Origin: Gammaproteobacteria bacterium
GTDB lineage: Bacteria > Pseudomonadota > Gammaproteobacteria > JAJFKO01
Assembly (NCBI GenBank): GCA_021773175.1
Contig: JAJFKO010000011.1
Coordinates: 62,001-126,000, forward strand
DNA: 64,000 nucleotides
Direction: 5' to 3'
Positions within the stretch are counted from its first letter, which is position 1; each line of letters starts with the position of its first letter. Shown here in pieces: positions 1 through 13,735 of this stretch. Position numbers and translations under genes: made by a program. The notes beneath the pieces are model-generated. The model worked only from the letters and a program-made list of their open reading frames with translations. It was not told the origin of the DNA and searched no databases.

Positions 1-1376
1 CAGGGTTTTTGCTCATCGATATATTGGTTAGCCAAATCAGCTAATGCCATGATTTCGCGCATCGCATGGTTATATTCCAACTTCTCATAAAGCTCGGCGA
101 TAATGTTGCTTTGTGCGGTGAATTTTTCCCAGAGCTCAGGGTTATGGAGTGTTGCTGCTAATTGATTGTTAAAATCTTTATTAATGAACTTGGCACAACG
201 GCTAGCAATATTAACAACCTTACCCACCAAGTCTGAATTAACGCGCGCTTGAAAGTCATCCATATTAAGATCAATATCTTCAATATGGCTATTAAGTTTA
301 GCCGCATAATAATAGCGTAAGTATTCAGCATCCAAATGATTTAAATAAGTTCGGGCTTTAATGAATGTGCCGCGTGATTTCGACATTTTCTTACCATTAA
401 TGGTTAAGAAACCATGAGCAAAGATTGCTGTCGGCGTACGTAGATTACTGCCCATGAGTATTGCTGGCCAGAATAGCGAGTGAAAATAAACAATATCTTT
501 ACCAATAAAATGATAAAGCTCAACATCAGAATCAATTTTCATGAAATCGTTATAGTCTAAATTTTGTTGTTCGCAATATTCTTTCAAAATAGCCAGGTAG
601 GCAATAGGCGCATCTAACCATACATAGAAATATTTACCCGGATGACCGGGAATCTCAAAACCAAAGTAGGGTGCATCACGGGAAATATCCCATTGCTGTA
701 AGCCTGCCGTGAACCATTCACTAAGTTTATTCGCAATTTGCTCTTGTAAATGACCTGCTGCGATCCATTGTTTGAGTTTATCTTGATATTTGGGTAAATC
801 AAAAAATAAGTGTTCCGATTTCTTAGCAATCGGCGTGCTGCCAGAAATAACCGAAGAAGAATTCTTTAGTTCCAATGGTGAGTAGGTTGCTCCACAATTT
901 TCACAGCTATCACCGTATTGATCTTCTGCAGAACATTTTGGACAGGAACCTTTAACGAAACGATCCGGTAGAAACATACTTTCTTCAGGATCGAAAGCTT
1001 GCTCTATAGTTTTTGAGACGATGTCACCATGTGCTTCTAAACCTTGATAAATATCCGCAGCAAGTATTTGGTTTTGTTTCGAATGAGAGCTCTGAAAACT
1101 ATCAAATTCAATTGCAAATTCAGCAAAATCAGCAACAAATCCTTGATGCATTTTCTCAATTAATTCTTCCGGGCTGATGTTATGGCGACGAGCTTGCAAC
1201 ATAATCGGTGTGCCATGAGCATCACTTCCACAAATATACAAACATTGATGACCACGCATCTTTTGAAATCGACACCAAACATCTGTTTGGATATATTCAA
1301 TTAAATGGCCAATATGCAGGGGACCATTCGCATAGATTAAAGCGCTAGTAGCAAGAATTTTACGTTTATCCGACAT
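1..1376 (-). CDS. metG: methionyl-tRNA synthetase, 5' part (cut by window edge)
   Basis: Charges tRNA-Met with methionine in the cytoplasm. The reading frame opens at ATG 1376-1374 and stays open to the window edge (458 codons seen). Residues 10-25 read like the class I start with PLHIGHL, the ATP-binding HIGH signature. The second signature KKMSKSRG lies at about residue 331 (371-397), in frame with the start. Between them (about residues 145-160) two Cys-x2-Cys pairs, CPKC and CENC, form the zinc knuckle of the MetG1 type. The C-terminus is outside the window. Identification is firm. Confidence 0.97.
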   Translation of the reverse strand, partial: MSDKRKILATSALIYANGPLHIGHLIEYIQTDVWCRFQKMRGHQCLYICGSDAHGTPIMLQARRHNISPEELIEKMHQGFVADFAEFAIEFDSFQSSHSKQNQILAADIYQGLEAHGDIVSKTIEQAFDPEESMFLPDRFVKGSCPKCSAEDQYGDSCENCGATYSPLELKNSSSVISGSTPIAKKSEHLFFDLPKYQDKLKQWIAAGHLQEQIANKLSEWFTAGLQQWDISRDAPYFGFEIPGHPGKYFYVWLDAPIAYLAILKEYCEQQNLDYNDFMKIDSDVELYHFIGKDIVYFHSLFWPAILMGSNLRTPTAIFAHGFLTINGKKMSKSRGTFIKARTYLNHLDAEYLRYYYAAKLNSHIEDIDLNMDDFQARVNSDLVGKVVNIASRCAKFINKDFNNQLAATLHNPELWEKFTAQSNIIAELYEKLEYNHAMREIMALADLANQYIDEQKP

Positions 1377-1515
1377 TTTTGTTCTCAAAATATACAGGTT
1401 GCTGACAATAAGTGCATAATAATAACGCTTATATTGTGAAATTACTACGCCAACATGAGATTCAATCATTTTTGCTTTTTATCAATGTTTAACGTTGCTG
1501 CTATCTTTAATTTTA

Positions 1516-1527
1516 GAGGGGAATTCC
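1516..1527. repeat. 12-bp perfect palindrome GGGGAATTCCCC
   Basis: The palindrome lies between the divergent metG and the first ankyrin gene, 31 bases before the PmrA-like box. A near copy, AGGGGAACTCCCC, occurs at 40743-40755 just beyond the end of the lysAC remnant. Either could be a protein-binding site or a short hairpin. No function can be assigned from sequence alone. Confidence 0.4.
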
Positions 1528-1557
1528 CCCGTTCCTTTTGGATTAAATATAGCCAAA

Positions 1558-1590
1558 ATTAAGGTTGCTTTAAGTATATATTCGTATTGT
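1558..1590 (+). promoter_or_regulatory. PmrA-box-like promoter of ankyrin gene 1
   Basis: ATTAAG (1558-1563), five bases, then TTTAAG (1569-1574) form a direct repeat with 11-bp period. This matches the PmrA box (C/T)TTAAG-N5-(C/T)TTAAG except for the first base. A -10-like TATTGT lies at 1585-1590, ten bases after the second half-site. The same layout precedes the genes at 7729 and 54663. In Legionella and Coxiella PmrA activates many Dot/Icm effector genes from such sites. Regulation here is inferred. Confidence 0.7.
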
Positions 1591-1632
1591 GTCGTGATAC
1601 TTATTACAGAATGTCAATCATATAGGTAAGCA

Positions 1633-4600
1633 ATGTTAACAACTATAAAAGCCGCTCAAGTTGAGAATGATTCAAAAAATTTAAGAGGATGGCTAACATC
1701 ACATAAAAATTCTACTTTTAAGACTCTCTTGAGTTGTATAAATAAACTGAACCCAAAAATTCTAGACTTAGAATTTACTAATTTTTCGGATCCTGATTAC
1801 GAGTTTAATATCGTACGTCTTGCTTTATATTGTTGGCTTACAACAGATAATTTTACAATTGAGTCATTTGAAAAGATATTGATTCTAGGTCTTCAATGTA
1901 ACAATCTTCTACGAAGCATTATAGACAAAACAAATTTTGGTATCATATTAAGGCAAGCCTATTCTTCTGTTGGTAAGACGGATGTGGACTCTGATAAATT
2001 GAAAGGTTATTTCAATTTAGTGAGTTTATTAATAACCTATGGTTATGAAGCAGAATTTATTGCGTTTGCTCAAGATCATTATTCAGAAGACTTGATTGTA
2101 TATGTTAATTTTCATGCAATGTTATTACGAGCGAGATTTTCAGCGCTGCTTAGCTTGTCGATGCAACATAATTTGTATGCACTAATTAAAGATAGAAAAT
2201 CCCAACGTTTTATTCAGATTATTAACAATCAACCTCCTGCTAAAGAACACCTTAACAAGTTTACTCCTGACTTGTTTTGCTACACAGTATATATGGCAGC
2301 GAGAGAATTCAGTGCGTTCGAAGATATTCTTCGCTATTTAAGTCCATTATTTCGACCAGAAGACTATGATAATAAATGTTGGAGTCCAATGCACTGGGCT
2401 ATGCTCGCTGCTAGTGAAGAGGTCGTTACGTTTCTTCTTGAGCAAGGCTGGGATATTAACTGCCAAACTCAATGGGGAGAAACGCCGGCCCACGTGCTAG
2501 CAAAAGTTGTTTACCCAAAAGCTCAAAAGAAAGGGCTGAAAGAGCGAGTATTAGCATTTTTTAAGTATGTCATACAATTACCTAACTTTGATCCGCTGAC
2601 GGTTGATAATTTTGGAAACAGTGCTTACCATTTTGCAGCCGCAACGGATTCGCAACGATTTTTAGGATTATGTGGTGTTCGTAGAATTATAGCTAACACA
2701 GATAAATCGCATAGAATAAAGTCTGGGAATGTAAATATAGCAGATGCTGATATTGTAATTGAGCATAATGAAGCTCCTGCTTTAGCGCAAAACATCACTA
2801 ATCTAAGACCAAATGCTGTGGGTCATAGCGTTTTTAAGTTTGCTTATATATTTGATGAAGCTGGTACTTTAACGTTACTAGTAAACAGTTTTGGTTATCA
2901 TAATACATACTTGTCTTCATTGCTTCTAAATAGAAGGAATGAAGATATTTGCTTAGAGCTTTTACAATATTTTTTTATTAATGATGTTGGTAGACTGTAC
3001 CTTTCTGAAGAAGATTTACATGCTCCTGACAGTGCTAATAATCTAACCGGAATAGCATTGTATTTATGTATGAGAAGTGCTATTTCAATTGCAGAGTTTC
3101 TGCGAGTATTAAAACTTAATATTCATTGTGATAGTCTCGGTAGTATTCTGAGCCAACGATCGCAGACTGATAATGCTTTAAATCCATTTATAGAAGATGT
3201 TGTTTTTAATAAGTATTATTATAATAAAAGAGAATTCTATATTGACGTGTTCACTAAAATAGTTGCAAAATTTGGCAATTATTTTCTTGAAAAAATACTG
3301 GATGCGTTTGCGAAAATCTATCCGGGCCAAATCAACTATTTATTTAGTCTTTTTAATGATGTTCGTTTAACACACCTTGATAGCTATCTAAAAAATAGTG
3401 AGTGGATGCAGGATGTTGATGCCGAGAGACATGAACATTTAAAAGTTCTGCAAGAAACAACTCAATTTCAAGCGGCTCTGCCACGCTTAATAAGGTTTGC
3501 AGCACGCAGAGGTAATAACATATTTATTAGAGATTTTGGTGCTTCTGATCCCGCTGTGGCTAAAGACAGCTTGGATTCATACTCCCCATTACATTATGCT
3601 GTTTTAGTTGGTGAGATTGAAACAATAAAAGAGCTATTGGCATTGGGCTGGAATATTAATACTAGATCTGCAGGTGGTGAAACGCCATGGTTGCTTGCGG
3701 TAAAAGTCTCTGATGCAGCATTTTTACAAGAGCTTGCAGCACTTCCTGATATTGATGTTTTAGCTGAAGATTCACTTGGCAATAATGCTTTACACTATGC
3801 AGCGTTTGCAAAAGAACCTGAAAGAGAAGTGCTTCTATCGATTGTATGCAATGCTTGCCAACAACCATGGCCTTTTAATTCAACGTTAGAAACAAACTTA
3901 ACATTAACCACTTGGCACTTTATGAATTTAGCAGGTGACACTGTACTGCATTATGCTGCAGCTGCGGGAAATTTTGAGTTGGTTGAGGCTTTTCATGAAG
4001 CTCTTGCTGAGCCATTTTGTCGTGACAGCCACGGTTATATATTTTTACATTACCCGGTACTTACAGAGAACTTGATATTTTTGAAAAGGTTTTTCGCTGA
4101 TGTTTTATTAATGCGCGACAGCAGGGTTTTGACCGTACTAGATGAATTGCTCAACTTTTCAGAAAAGCATAAGTTATCCGAAGTAAAAGGCTTATTGATG
4201 GACTTTAAGCTAGATCTTTTAAGTATGGTTATAATTGATATTCTTTGTGATAAGGATCTTTTAATTGAGAAAATGCGCGAAAAAATATTTATAATAATAA
4301 GTGAAAATCCAGAATGTTTTCGATACTTTTATTTTGAAGAAAGTACTGTGTGCTCTAAGTCAATATATGCAGCGCTACAACAGGTGACAGGTGATAACTT
4401 TGATATATTGAATGGGATTGTGCAAAGTTTACAGTCACGCCCAGAGCTTTCTGAAGAGATGAGTGCTATATTTTCTGAGGCAGTAATTGCAATGAATGCT
4501 GCGATGTCGACAGGTAAGGCCCGGGTGAAGTCTATTAATAAGATTATTGCAATATATTGTTCTGATGATAATGCGAGGTCAGCAAATAATATCTACTTAT

Positions 4601-6282
4601 ATAGGCTTCATATGTTAAAGGCAGAGACGTATGCTGGCGAAAAAAACTATCATGAAGTATTAAGCTCTGTTGCGCATGCTATGCAATATGTTAGGAATGT
4701 CGCGGCTGTGACCAGAGTGACAATGCAGAATATTTATAGTCTTGTTGAGTCACAGTTAGTAACCATAGTTACTCTGTTAGCAAAAAACCTACTAGAGGAT
4801 TACTCTGAAGTATTAGCTAGGTCAAAAAATGTTAAAGCACTTAATGATGCAAGAAGTTTTGTTGCAAATTATTTCAACGTCTTTAAGCTGTATTTACAAG
4901 ATTTCCAAAAGCATAATGTTGGTGAGCCAAACCTCTTTGAGTTCTATTATAATTGGAGTTGTTGTCGCCTATTAGAATGTTATATAAAGATGATAGTTCA
5001 TTCAGAGAGTGCAAAAAAAGAGCTTTTGTCCGCTATATTAAAAGAGCATGCTCAGCATTATAAACGCGCTCTAAATTCTTGCGTAGCTTATGGTGCACAA
5101 GGGAATGCTGAGTATCAATCACTATTGCCAGATAGTCATCTTCAACGTTTTTCAGATGAACATAAAGAATTTACACGAATAATTGCGGCTAGTGATGGAT
5201 TGAAAACAAAACATGACGTGGCTAGTCGAGCACGAGGTAAGGTGGCAGCTGACATTGATTCATTACTAAAAGAGATATTTATCCGCTTAGATATTTTTAC
5301 TGGCGCCTCTATCAATTATAACGAGTCTACATCCGTAATCAGTTTCAAGCTAACAAAGACAGGGAAATATACTAAGCATAGTATCTCTGGTGCTGAATTG
5401 GCGGCTTGTTTTAAACGTGTTGCTGCAGAATATAATATGGATATTAAATTAGAGACGGAGGGTAAGTCTAAAAAACAAAAGGTAAATGTTCATATCGATC
5501 TAAATACACTTGTTTCTAAAAATGGGAAACTGGAGTTTGATAAGAATAATCTGATCCGAGATATTGTAAAAAGTGTGGTAGAGAGAAAATCATCACAACA
5601 TAAAAAGCAAGCAGCCAAGAAAAGGATGGGCGTTGCAACGACTAGTTCTGCAGAAGTAATGAGTACTGCGACCGCAGCTGAACCTGTAGAGGAAAATGTA
5701 TCCACATCTGTGACTCAGCCTACTTTGCCTGTTAGTTCTATTCTTGATTCTGTAGAGCCTGCTATACAAGTTAACGAAGAAAATGGTACCGACAATGTAA
5801 CCGCTGTTGATAAACAAAAATCTCCTGTCAAGACGCCCGCCACTGAGAAAAGAAGAAATAGGAAAGCTCGTCTCAGAGAAAAAGCTCAAAGCAGAAAAAA
5901 GGAAAAAACTGTTATTGCTTTACCTGCTTCAACAACTATGGGTCCTGAAAATGCAGGTCAAAATGAAGAAGCTAACGCTGCTACAACACATACGCTTGTT
6001 ATGAAAAATCTTCCTGGCGAGGCGAGTAGAGCTAAAGCGGAGCCAACATCACAAAAACCAAAAGGACAGTCTCGAAAATTTGTAGCGCTAAGTACCGGAC
6101 AGGCGGTTTCGCATACCCCGCATTGTTCTCATTTCGCAAGCCCTAGACCACAAGAATCGCCAAGCAAAGGAATTCACTTAATGTATGAAGAACATGGAGG
6201 ATCTTGTCAGCAAGATGACATAGTGATATTGCCGCGTAATAGTAGCTTGAGTACATTACGCTTCGGACCAGGTACCAAGTGA
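1633..6282 (+). CDS. giant ankyrin-repeat protein 1, candidate effector
   Basis: A 1549-aa soluble protein without signal peptide or membrane segment. It is paralogous along its whole length to the 1584-aa product at 7729. Ankyrin-like repeats lie at about residues 245-290 ([27 protein letters not shown]), 645-725 (SPLHYAVLVG, GWNINTRS, NALHYAAF) and 767-810 (LHYAAAAGN). A helical TPR-like stretch follows near 985-1020. From about 1310 the chain turns low-complexity and charged, with a basic cluster (KRRNRKARLREK) near 1410-1430. The last 45 residues hold LMYEEHGG, shared with the paralogue. No recognisable RBS precedes the ATG (AGGTAAGCA only). The PmrA-like box upstream and eukaryote-like repeats suggest a secreted effector. 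That role is inferred and its host target is unknown. Confidence 0.85.
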   Translation: MLTTIKAAQVENDSKNLRGWLTSHKNSTFKTLLSCINKLNPKILDLEFTNFSDPDYEFNIVRLALYCWLTTDNFTIESFEKILILGLQCNNLLRSIIDKTNFGIILRQAYSSVGKTDVDSDKLKGYFNLVSLLITYGYEAEFIAFAQDHYSEDLIVYVNFHAMLLRARFSALLSLSMQHNLYALIKDRKSQRFIQIINNQPPAKEHLNKFTPDLFCYTVYMAAREFSAFEDILRYLSPLFRPEDYDNKCWSPMHWAMLAASEEVVTFLLEQGWDINCQTQWGETPAHVLAKVVYPKAQKKGLKERVLAFFKYVIQLPNFDPLTVDNFGNSAYHFAAATDSQRFLGLCGVRRIIANTDKSHRIKSGNVNIADADIVIEHNEAPALAQNITNLRPNAVGHSVFKFAYIFDEAGTLTLLVNSFGYHNTYLSSLLLNRRNEDICLELLQYFFINDVGRLYLSEEDLHAPDSANNLTGIALYLCMRSAISIAEFLRVLKLNIHCDSLGSILSQRSQTDNALNPFIEDVVFNKYYYNKREFYIDVFTKIVAKFGNYFLEKILDAFAKIYPGQINYLFSLFNDVRLTHLDSYLKNSEWMQDVDAERHEHLKVLQETTQFQAALPRLIRFAARRGNNIFIRDFGASDPAVAKDSLDSYSPLHYAVLVGEIETIKELLALGWNINTRSAGGETPWLLAVKVSDAAFLQELAALPDIDVLAEDSLGNNALHYAAFAKEPEREVLLSIVCNACQQPWPFNSTLETNLTLTTWHFMNLAGDTVLHYAAAAGNFELVEAFHEALAEPFCRDSHGYIFLHYPVLTENLIFLKRFFADVLLMRDSRVLTVLDELLNFSEKHKLSEVKGLLMDFKLDLLSMVIIDILCDKDLLIEKMREKIFIIISENPECFRYFYFEESTVCSKSIYAALQQVTGDNFDILNGIVQSLQSRPELSEEMSAIFSEAVIAMNAAMSTGKARVKSINKIIAIYCSDDNARSANNIYLYRLHMLKAETYAGEKNYHEVLSSVAHAMQYVRNVAAVTRVTMQNIYSLVESQLVTIVTLLAKNLLEDYSEVLARSKNVKALNDARSFVANYFNVFKLYLQDFQKHNVGEPNLFEFYYNWSCCRLLECYIKMIVHSESAKKELLSAILKEHAQHYKRALNSCVAYGAQGNAEYQSLLPDSHLQRFSDEHKEFTRIIAASDGLKTKHDVASRARGKVAADIDSLLKEIFIRLDIFTGASINYNESTSVISFKLTKTGKYTKHSISGAELAACFKRVAAEYNMDIKLETEGKSKKQKVNVHIDLNTLVSKNGKLEFDKNNLIRDIVKSVVERKSSQHKKQAAKKRMGVATTSSAEVMSTATAAEPVEENVSTSVTQPTLPVSSILDSVEPAIQVNEENGTDNVTAVDKQKSPVKTPATEKRRNRKARLREKAQSRKKEKTVIALPASTTMGPENAGQNEEANAATTHTLVMKNLPGEASRAKAEPTSQKPKGQSRKFVALSTGQAVSHTPHCSHFASPRPQESPSKGIHLMYEEHGGSCQQDDIVILPRNSSLSTLRFGPGTK

Positions 6283-6503
6283 AATTATTAATGCCATAGT
6301 TGGAGGTCAAACAGTATCATCAACTCTATGTGGCGATTGCAGATAGAAAAGAAACAGGAACTCTCGCATTGTAAAATGCTTAAATTTACGGGGCAATTGA
6401 CGACACCGCAATGAGAAACTTTTCTAGACAAGGAGTACAGAGCGGTCTAAAATTGCTCTGACATTTTATATTTAACAAACTTTTGATATGAAGGGGATGT
6501 GTT

Positions 6504-7202
6504 ATGGCTGGTGGACTCGCAAGTGCAATTAATTTTGGTGGTGTTATACGTTCTGGCAGTTCAGCTGCAGAAACAAATACTGTTACGGTAAACAACTTAT
6601 TAGCTGCCATATGGAATGCGATAAGGTCTGATCGTTATGCTTGTGAAACAAAACAGAAATTTGAGGTTGTTGCAAAAGGTTTAGAGACTTATAAAGCTGA
6701 CCCTGAAAAATGTCAGTTAATGGTTGTCGGTCTCTATAATTGGATTTGTTCACGCTACAAAGATAGTGCTGTCTATTGGCAGTTTGAACTAAAAGATCAA
6801 GAAAGATTTGAGACATTGCAGACTCTTGCTGATAAACTTTACGGACAACAACTTGAAAATTCAAAAGTATGGGAGCAAGAATACAAGAAAAGAGTTGATC
6901 AAGGACAAGGAGCTGATAGAAAAGGATGGGAGGTGTATTCTGATGCAGTTCAATCACTCGACCCACAAAATCAATTTAACGCCTTATGGATGACATATCT
7001 TTATAAACTTGGTCAGTATGGCTTTTTGTTTTCTTTGGATCAAATTGAGGCAAGACCTGTATCAGGACAACCTGTAGGCGTAACGTCTCCTCTTTCTGAG
7101 TTAGAACAGTTGGCGCCAGAACTCTTTGCATTACATCCAGCACAACTTGAGAAAGTCCAGCAATTTATTCAGCCGATTGATCAAAGAGCGTTGAAAAAAT
7201 AG
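6504..7202 (+). CDS. orphan 232-aa protein between the ankyrin pair
   Basis: I do not recognise this family. The ATG follows a good Shine-Dalgarno (GAAGGGGATG). The product is soluble with no signal peptide. Its N-terminus is small-residue rich (MAGGLASAINFGG) and a predicted helical body follows, rich in Trp, Tyr and Gln. The C-terminal 45 residues are Pro/Leu/Glu rich (SPLSELEQLAPELF). It sits 221 bases after ankyrin gene 1 on the same strand, with no PmrA-like box of its own. It could be co-transcribed with gene 1 or have a separate promoter. Its place between two candidate effector genes makes a host-directed role conceivable, but nothing in the sequence proves it. Confidence 0.75.
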   Translation: MAGGLASAINFGGVIRSGSSAAETNTVTVNNLLAAIWNAIRSDRYACETKQKFEVVAKGLETYKADPEKCQLMVVGLYNWICSRYKDSAVYWQFELKDQERFETLQTLADKLYGQQLENSKVWEQEYKKRVDQGQGADRKGWEVYSDAVQSLDPQNQFNALWMTYLYKLGQYGFLFSLDQIEARPVSGQPVGVTSPLSELEQLAPELFALHPAQLEKVQQFIQPIDQRALKK

Positions 7203-7224
7203 CATGTGTAAGAAGGAAGGATAA

Positions 7225-7430
7225 ATGCCGCTAAATTTTGTAACAGATGCTTTAGAGCAACAACCCTATTTGCCGCAACCCGAGGAGTAGCACGGTTACG
7301 TGCAATGCTAAAAAAAGAGTCGATCTCTGATAAATATACTGATGACGATAAGCACTTTATCCATTCAGCAATGAACTTTATGGATGAGCATCCAGAGAAT
7401 GTTGCTGGGCAGCGGCGACAATTAGGATAA
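7225..7430 (+). pseudogene. small gene broken by a frameshift (possible)
   Basis: A strong Shine-Dalgarno (AAGGAAGG) precedes ATG 7225, but that frame ends at TAG 7288-7290 after 21 residues. The overlapping frame is open from 7212 to TAA 7428-7430 and looks coding (RLRAMLKKES, DKHFIHSAMNFMDEHPEN). It has no ATG before 7305. A single indel near 7255-7290 would join the two parts into a product of about 68 aa. Alternatives are a 41-aa protein starting at 7305 or chance. The family is unknown. Confidence 0.35.
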
Positions 7431-7557
7431 TGTTGTGGTGCCCCACCCAAATCCCGCATTGAATTATAGTTAATTGAAATTTAAATGATCCATTTTAAAC
7501 GCTGCATCAACCGCATCAGCCAATAAATAAAACTTACCAAAGAAAAAAACACCTCAA

Positions 7558-7581
7558 CGCAAACCTTCCGGTAGGTTTGCG
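7558..7581. terminator. perfect 9-bp hairpin, possible terminator
   Basis: CGCAAACCT (7558-7566) and AGGTTTGCG (7573-7581) form a perfect stem with a 6-base loop. There is no T-run on the plus side. On the minus strand a T-run follows eight bases after the stem, so the orientation is unclear. It lies in the 526-base gap between the 232-aa gene and ankyrin gene 2, 31 bases before the PmrA-like box. It may insulate that promoter from upstream transcription. Confidence 0.45.
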
Positions 7582-7611
7582 CTGGGTTATTGTTGTAAAA
7601 TAATGTACAAA

Positions 7612-7644
7612 ATTAAGGTTTTCTTAAGTATTTGCACATATAGT
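7612..7644 (+). promoter_or_regulatory. PmrA-box-like promoter of ankyrin gene 2
   Basis: ATTAAG (7612-7617), N5, CTTAAG (7623-7628), then a -10-like TATAGT at 7639-7644. Half-site spacing and distance to the -10 equal those upstream of 1633 and 54663. The flanking AAAATTAAGGTT is shared with the gene 1 promoter, as expected if the promoter was duplicated with the gene. Confidence 0.72.
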
Positions 7645-7728
7645 GGCCCAACATCTGTTAACGAAAGAGCATGTCGTCAATTTGTACTGGCAAGCTTCCA
7701 GGGTTTTTAAGAATAAAATAGGTATTTC

Positions 7729-12483
<4,755 letters not shown>

Positions 12484-12484
12484 T

Positions 12485-12501
12485 TGCAAGGACACCTTGC
12501 A
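12485..12501 (+). terminator. 7-bp hairpin at the stop of ankyrin gene 2
   Basis: TGCAAGG and CCTTGCA pair perfectly around a 3-base loop directly after the stop codon. No U-run follows, so intrinsic termination is uncertain. The next gene (phhA) converges from the right. Confidence 0.3.
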
Positions 12502-12541
12502 CTTAGTGCTAGCTGCTAAATGGTCATTTTCAATGTTGACA

Positions 12542-13378
12542 CTAACAGAAATGAATATGCTCACAGGGACTACCGTCTATTTTAAACTTTGGCTTAAACT
12601 CACCTAGTTTATGAGCTTCTTTACAAATTTCTAGCAAATCTGAATTCACCAGATTATATAATTGCTCAAAATTATTAATGACATAATAAATCATTTGCAG
12701 TTGATCAATTCTATAAGGTGTTCGTAAAGCATTAACACCATTGTCTAATGGTCGACGCTCGGGTTCATCATTATTGACACTATAAACGGTCTCTTCAGGG
12801 GATGATAAAATACCGCCACCATAAGCGCGTATTTCACCACCTTCATTTATCAGGCCAAATTCGACAGTAAACCAATATAATCTTTGCAACAGAGGCCATT
12901 CAGCTTCCGGTGCTTGTAAGACATATTCGCCGTAAGCTTGCATAAAATCTGCATATACGGGGTTAGCAAGCAGAGGGCAATGACCAAATAATTCATGAAA
13001 AATATCAGGTTCAGTGACATAGTCTAATTCTTCGCGCGTGCGAATAAATGTTGCTGCTGGAAATTTTCGGTTAGCGAGTAATTTAAAAAAATCAACATGT
13101 GAAATCAGTGCCGAGACTGGATGCACATTCCAGCCTGTAGCATTCCCTAAAGCTTTATTAACATCGGCCAATTGTGGTACGGCAGATTCATTCAGCCCTA
13201 AAATATCTAAACCAGTAAAGAAATCTTGGCAGGCATGCTGCTCAATAACCTTGATTTGACGAGAATAGAGGATTTGCCAGGTTTCATTTTCTTCATCAGT
13301 ATAATCAACGTAACCGTTGGCATCGGGTTGCTTAGATATGTATTTACTAACAAACTCGCCGCGCGATTCAGATTCCAT
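12542..13378 (-). CDS. phhA: phenylalanine-4-hydroxylase
   Basis: Converts phenylalanine to tyrosine with tetrahydropterin, O2 and non-haem iron. Iron ligands are visible in PDIFHELFGHCPLL (two His) and in the Glu of WFTVEFGL. The length of 278 aa suits bacterial PhhA. I start at ATG 13378, which gives MESESRGEF followed by the family N-terminus VSKYISKQPD. The frame is open further upstream, but that stretch crosses a palindromic repeat at 13437-13480 and is unlikely to be translated. No pterin dehydratase (phhB) is adjacent. In Legionella this enzyme also feeds pyomelanin formation; that link is not shown here. Identification is firm. Confidence 0.95.
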   Translation of the reverse strand: MESESRGEFVSKYISKQPDANGYVDYTDEENETWQILYSRQIKVIEQHACQDFFTGLDILGLNESAVPQLADVNKALGNATGWNVHPVSALISHVDFFKLLANRKFPAATFIRTREELDYVTEPDIFHELFGHCPLLANPVYADFMQAYGEYVLQAPEAEWPLLQRLYWFTVEFGLINEGGEIRAYGGGILSSPEETVYSVNNDEPERRPLDNGVNALRTPYRIDQLQMIYYVINNFEQLYNLVNSDLLEICKEAHKLGEFKPKFKIDGSPCEHIHFC

Positions 13379-13436
13379 TACTACATTACCCCATATTCTA
13401 CAAATTGGCTTTAATAAGCACCTAACAGATTTAGGA

Positions 13437-13480
13437 CTTACGCAAAACCCTTTAGACGAGGCGAAAGGATTTTGCGTAAG
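13437..13480. repeat. REP-like palindromic element, 17-bp stem
   Basis: CTTACGCAAAACCCTTT pairs with AAAGGATTTTGCGTAAG with one mismatch around a 10-base loop. It lies just upstream of phhA. A related imperfect copy beginning GACTTACGCGAAACC lies at 29278-29316. The element is probably a dispersed extragenic repeat, not a terminator, since no U-run follows on either strand. Confidence 0.7.
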
Positions 13481-13735
13481 CCTTAAAATCATTGATTATT
13501 AAAATAAAATAACCTGTACCATATCATGCCTTTAGTGGCAACGTAAAGACTTAACGTGATAATCGATAGCAAGATAATTTTTGAGATGCAGTCATAAAAC
13601 GAGAGTTTAGATTCTGCTAAACATTGATTGTTTTTGTTTATATATTGACCGTTAATTTGCTGGTGCCCATCTTGCATGATTAGCTATAAAACGTTAATGT
13701 TGCAAAACTTTCGCAACTAAAATTAAGGATCCGCG

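Noticed and set aside
13489-13677. 62-codon minus-strand frame with a hydrophobic stretch upstream of phhA
   Set aside because: No Shine-Dalgarno, AT-rich composition and position over the REP-like element region make a real gene unlikely, though not impossible.
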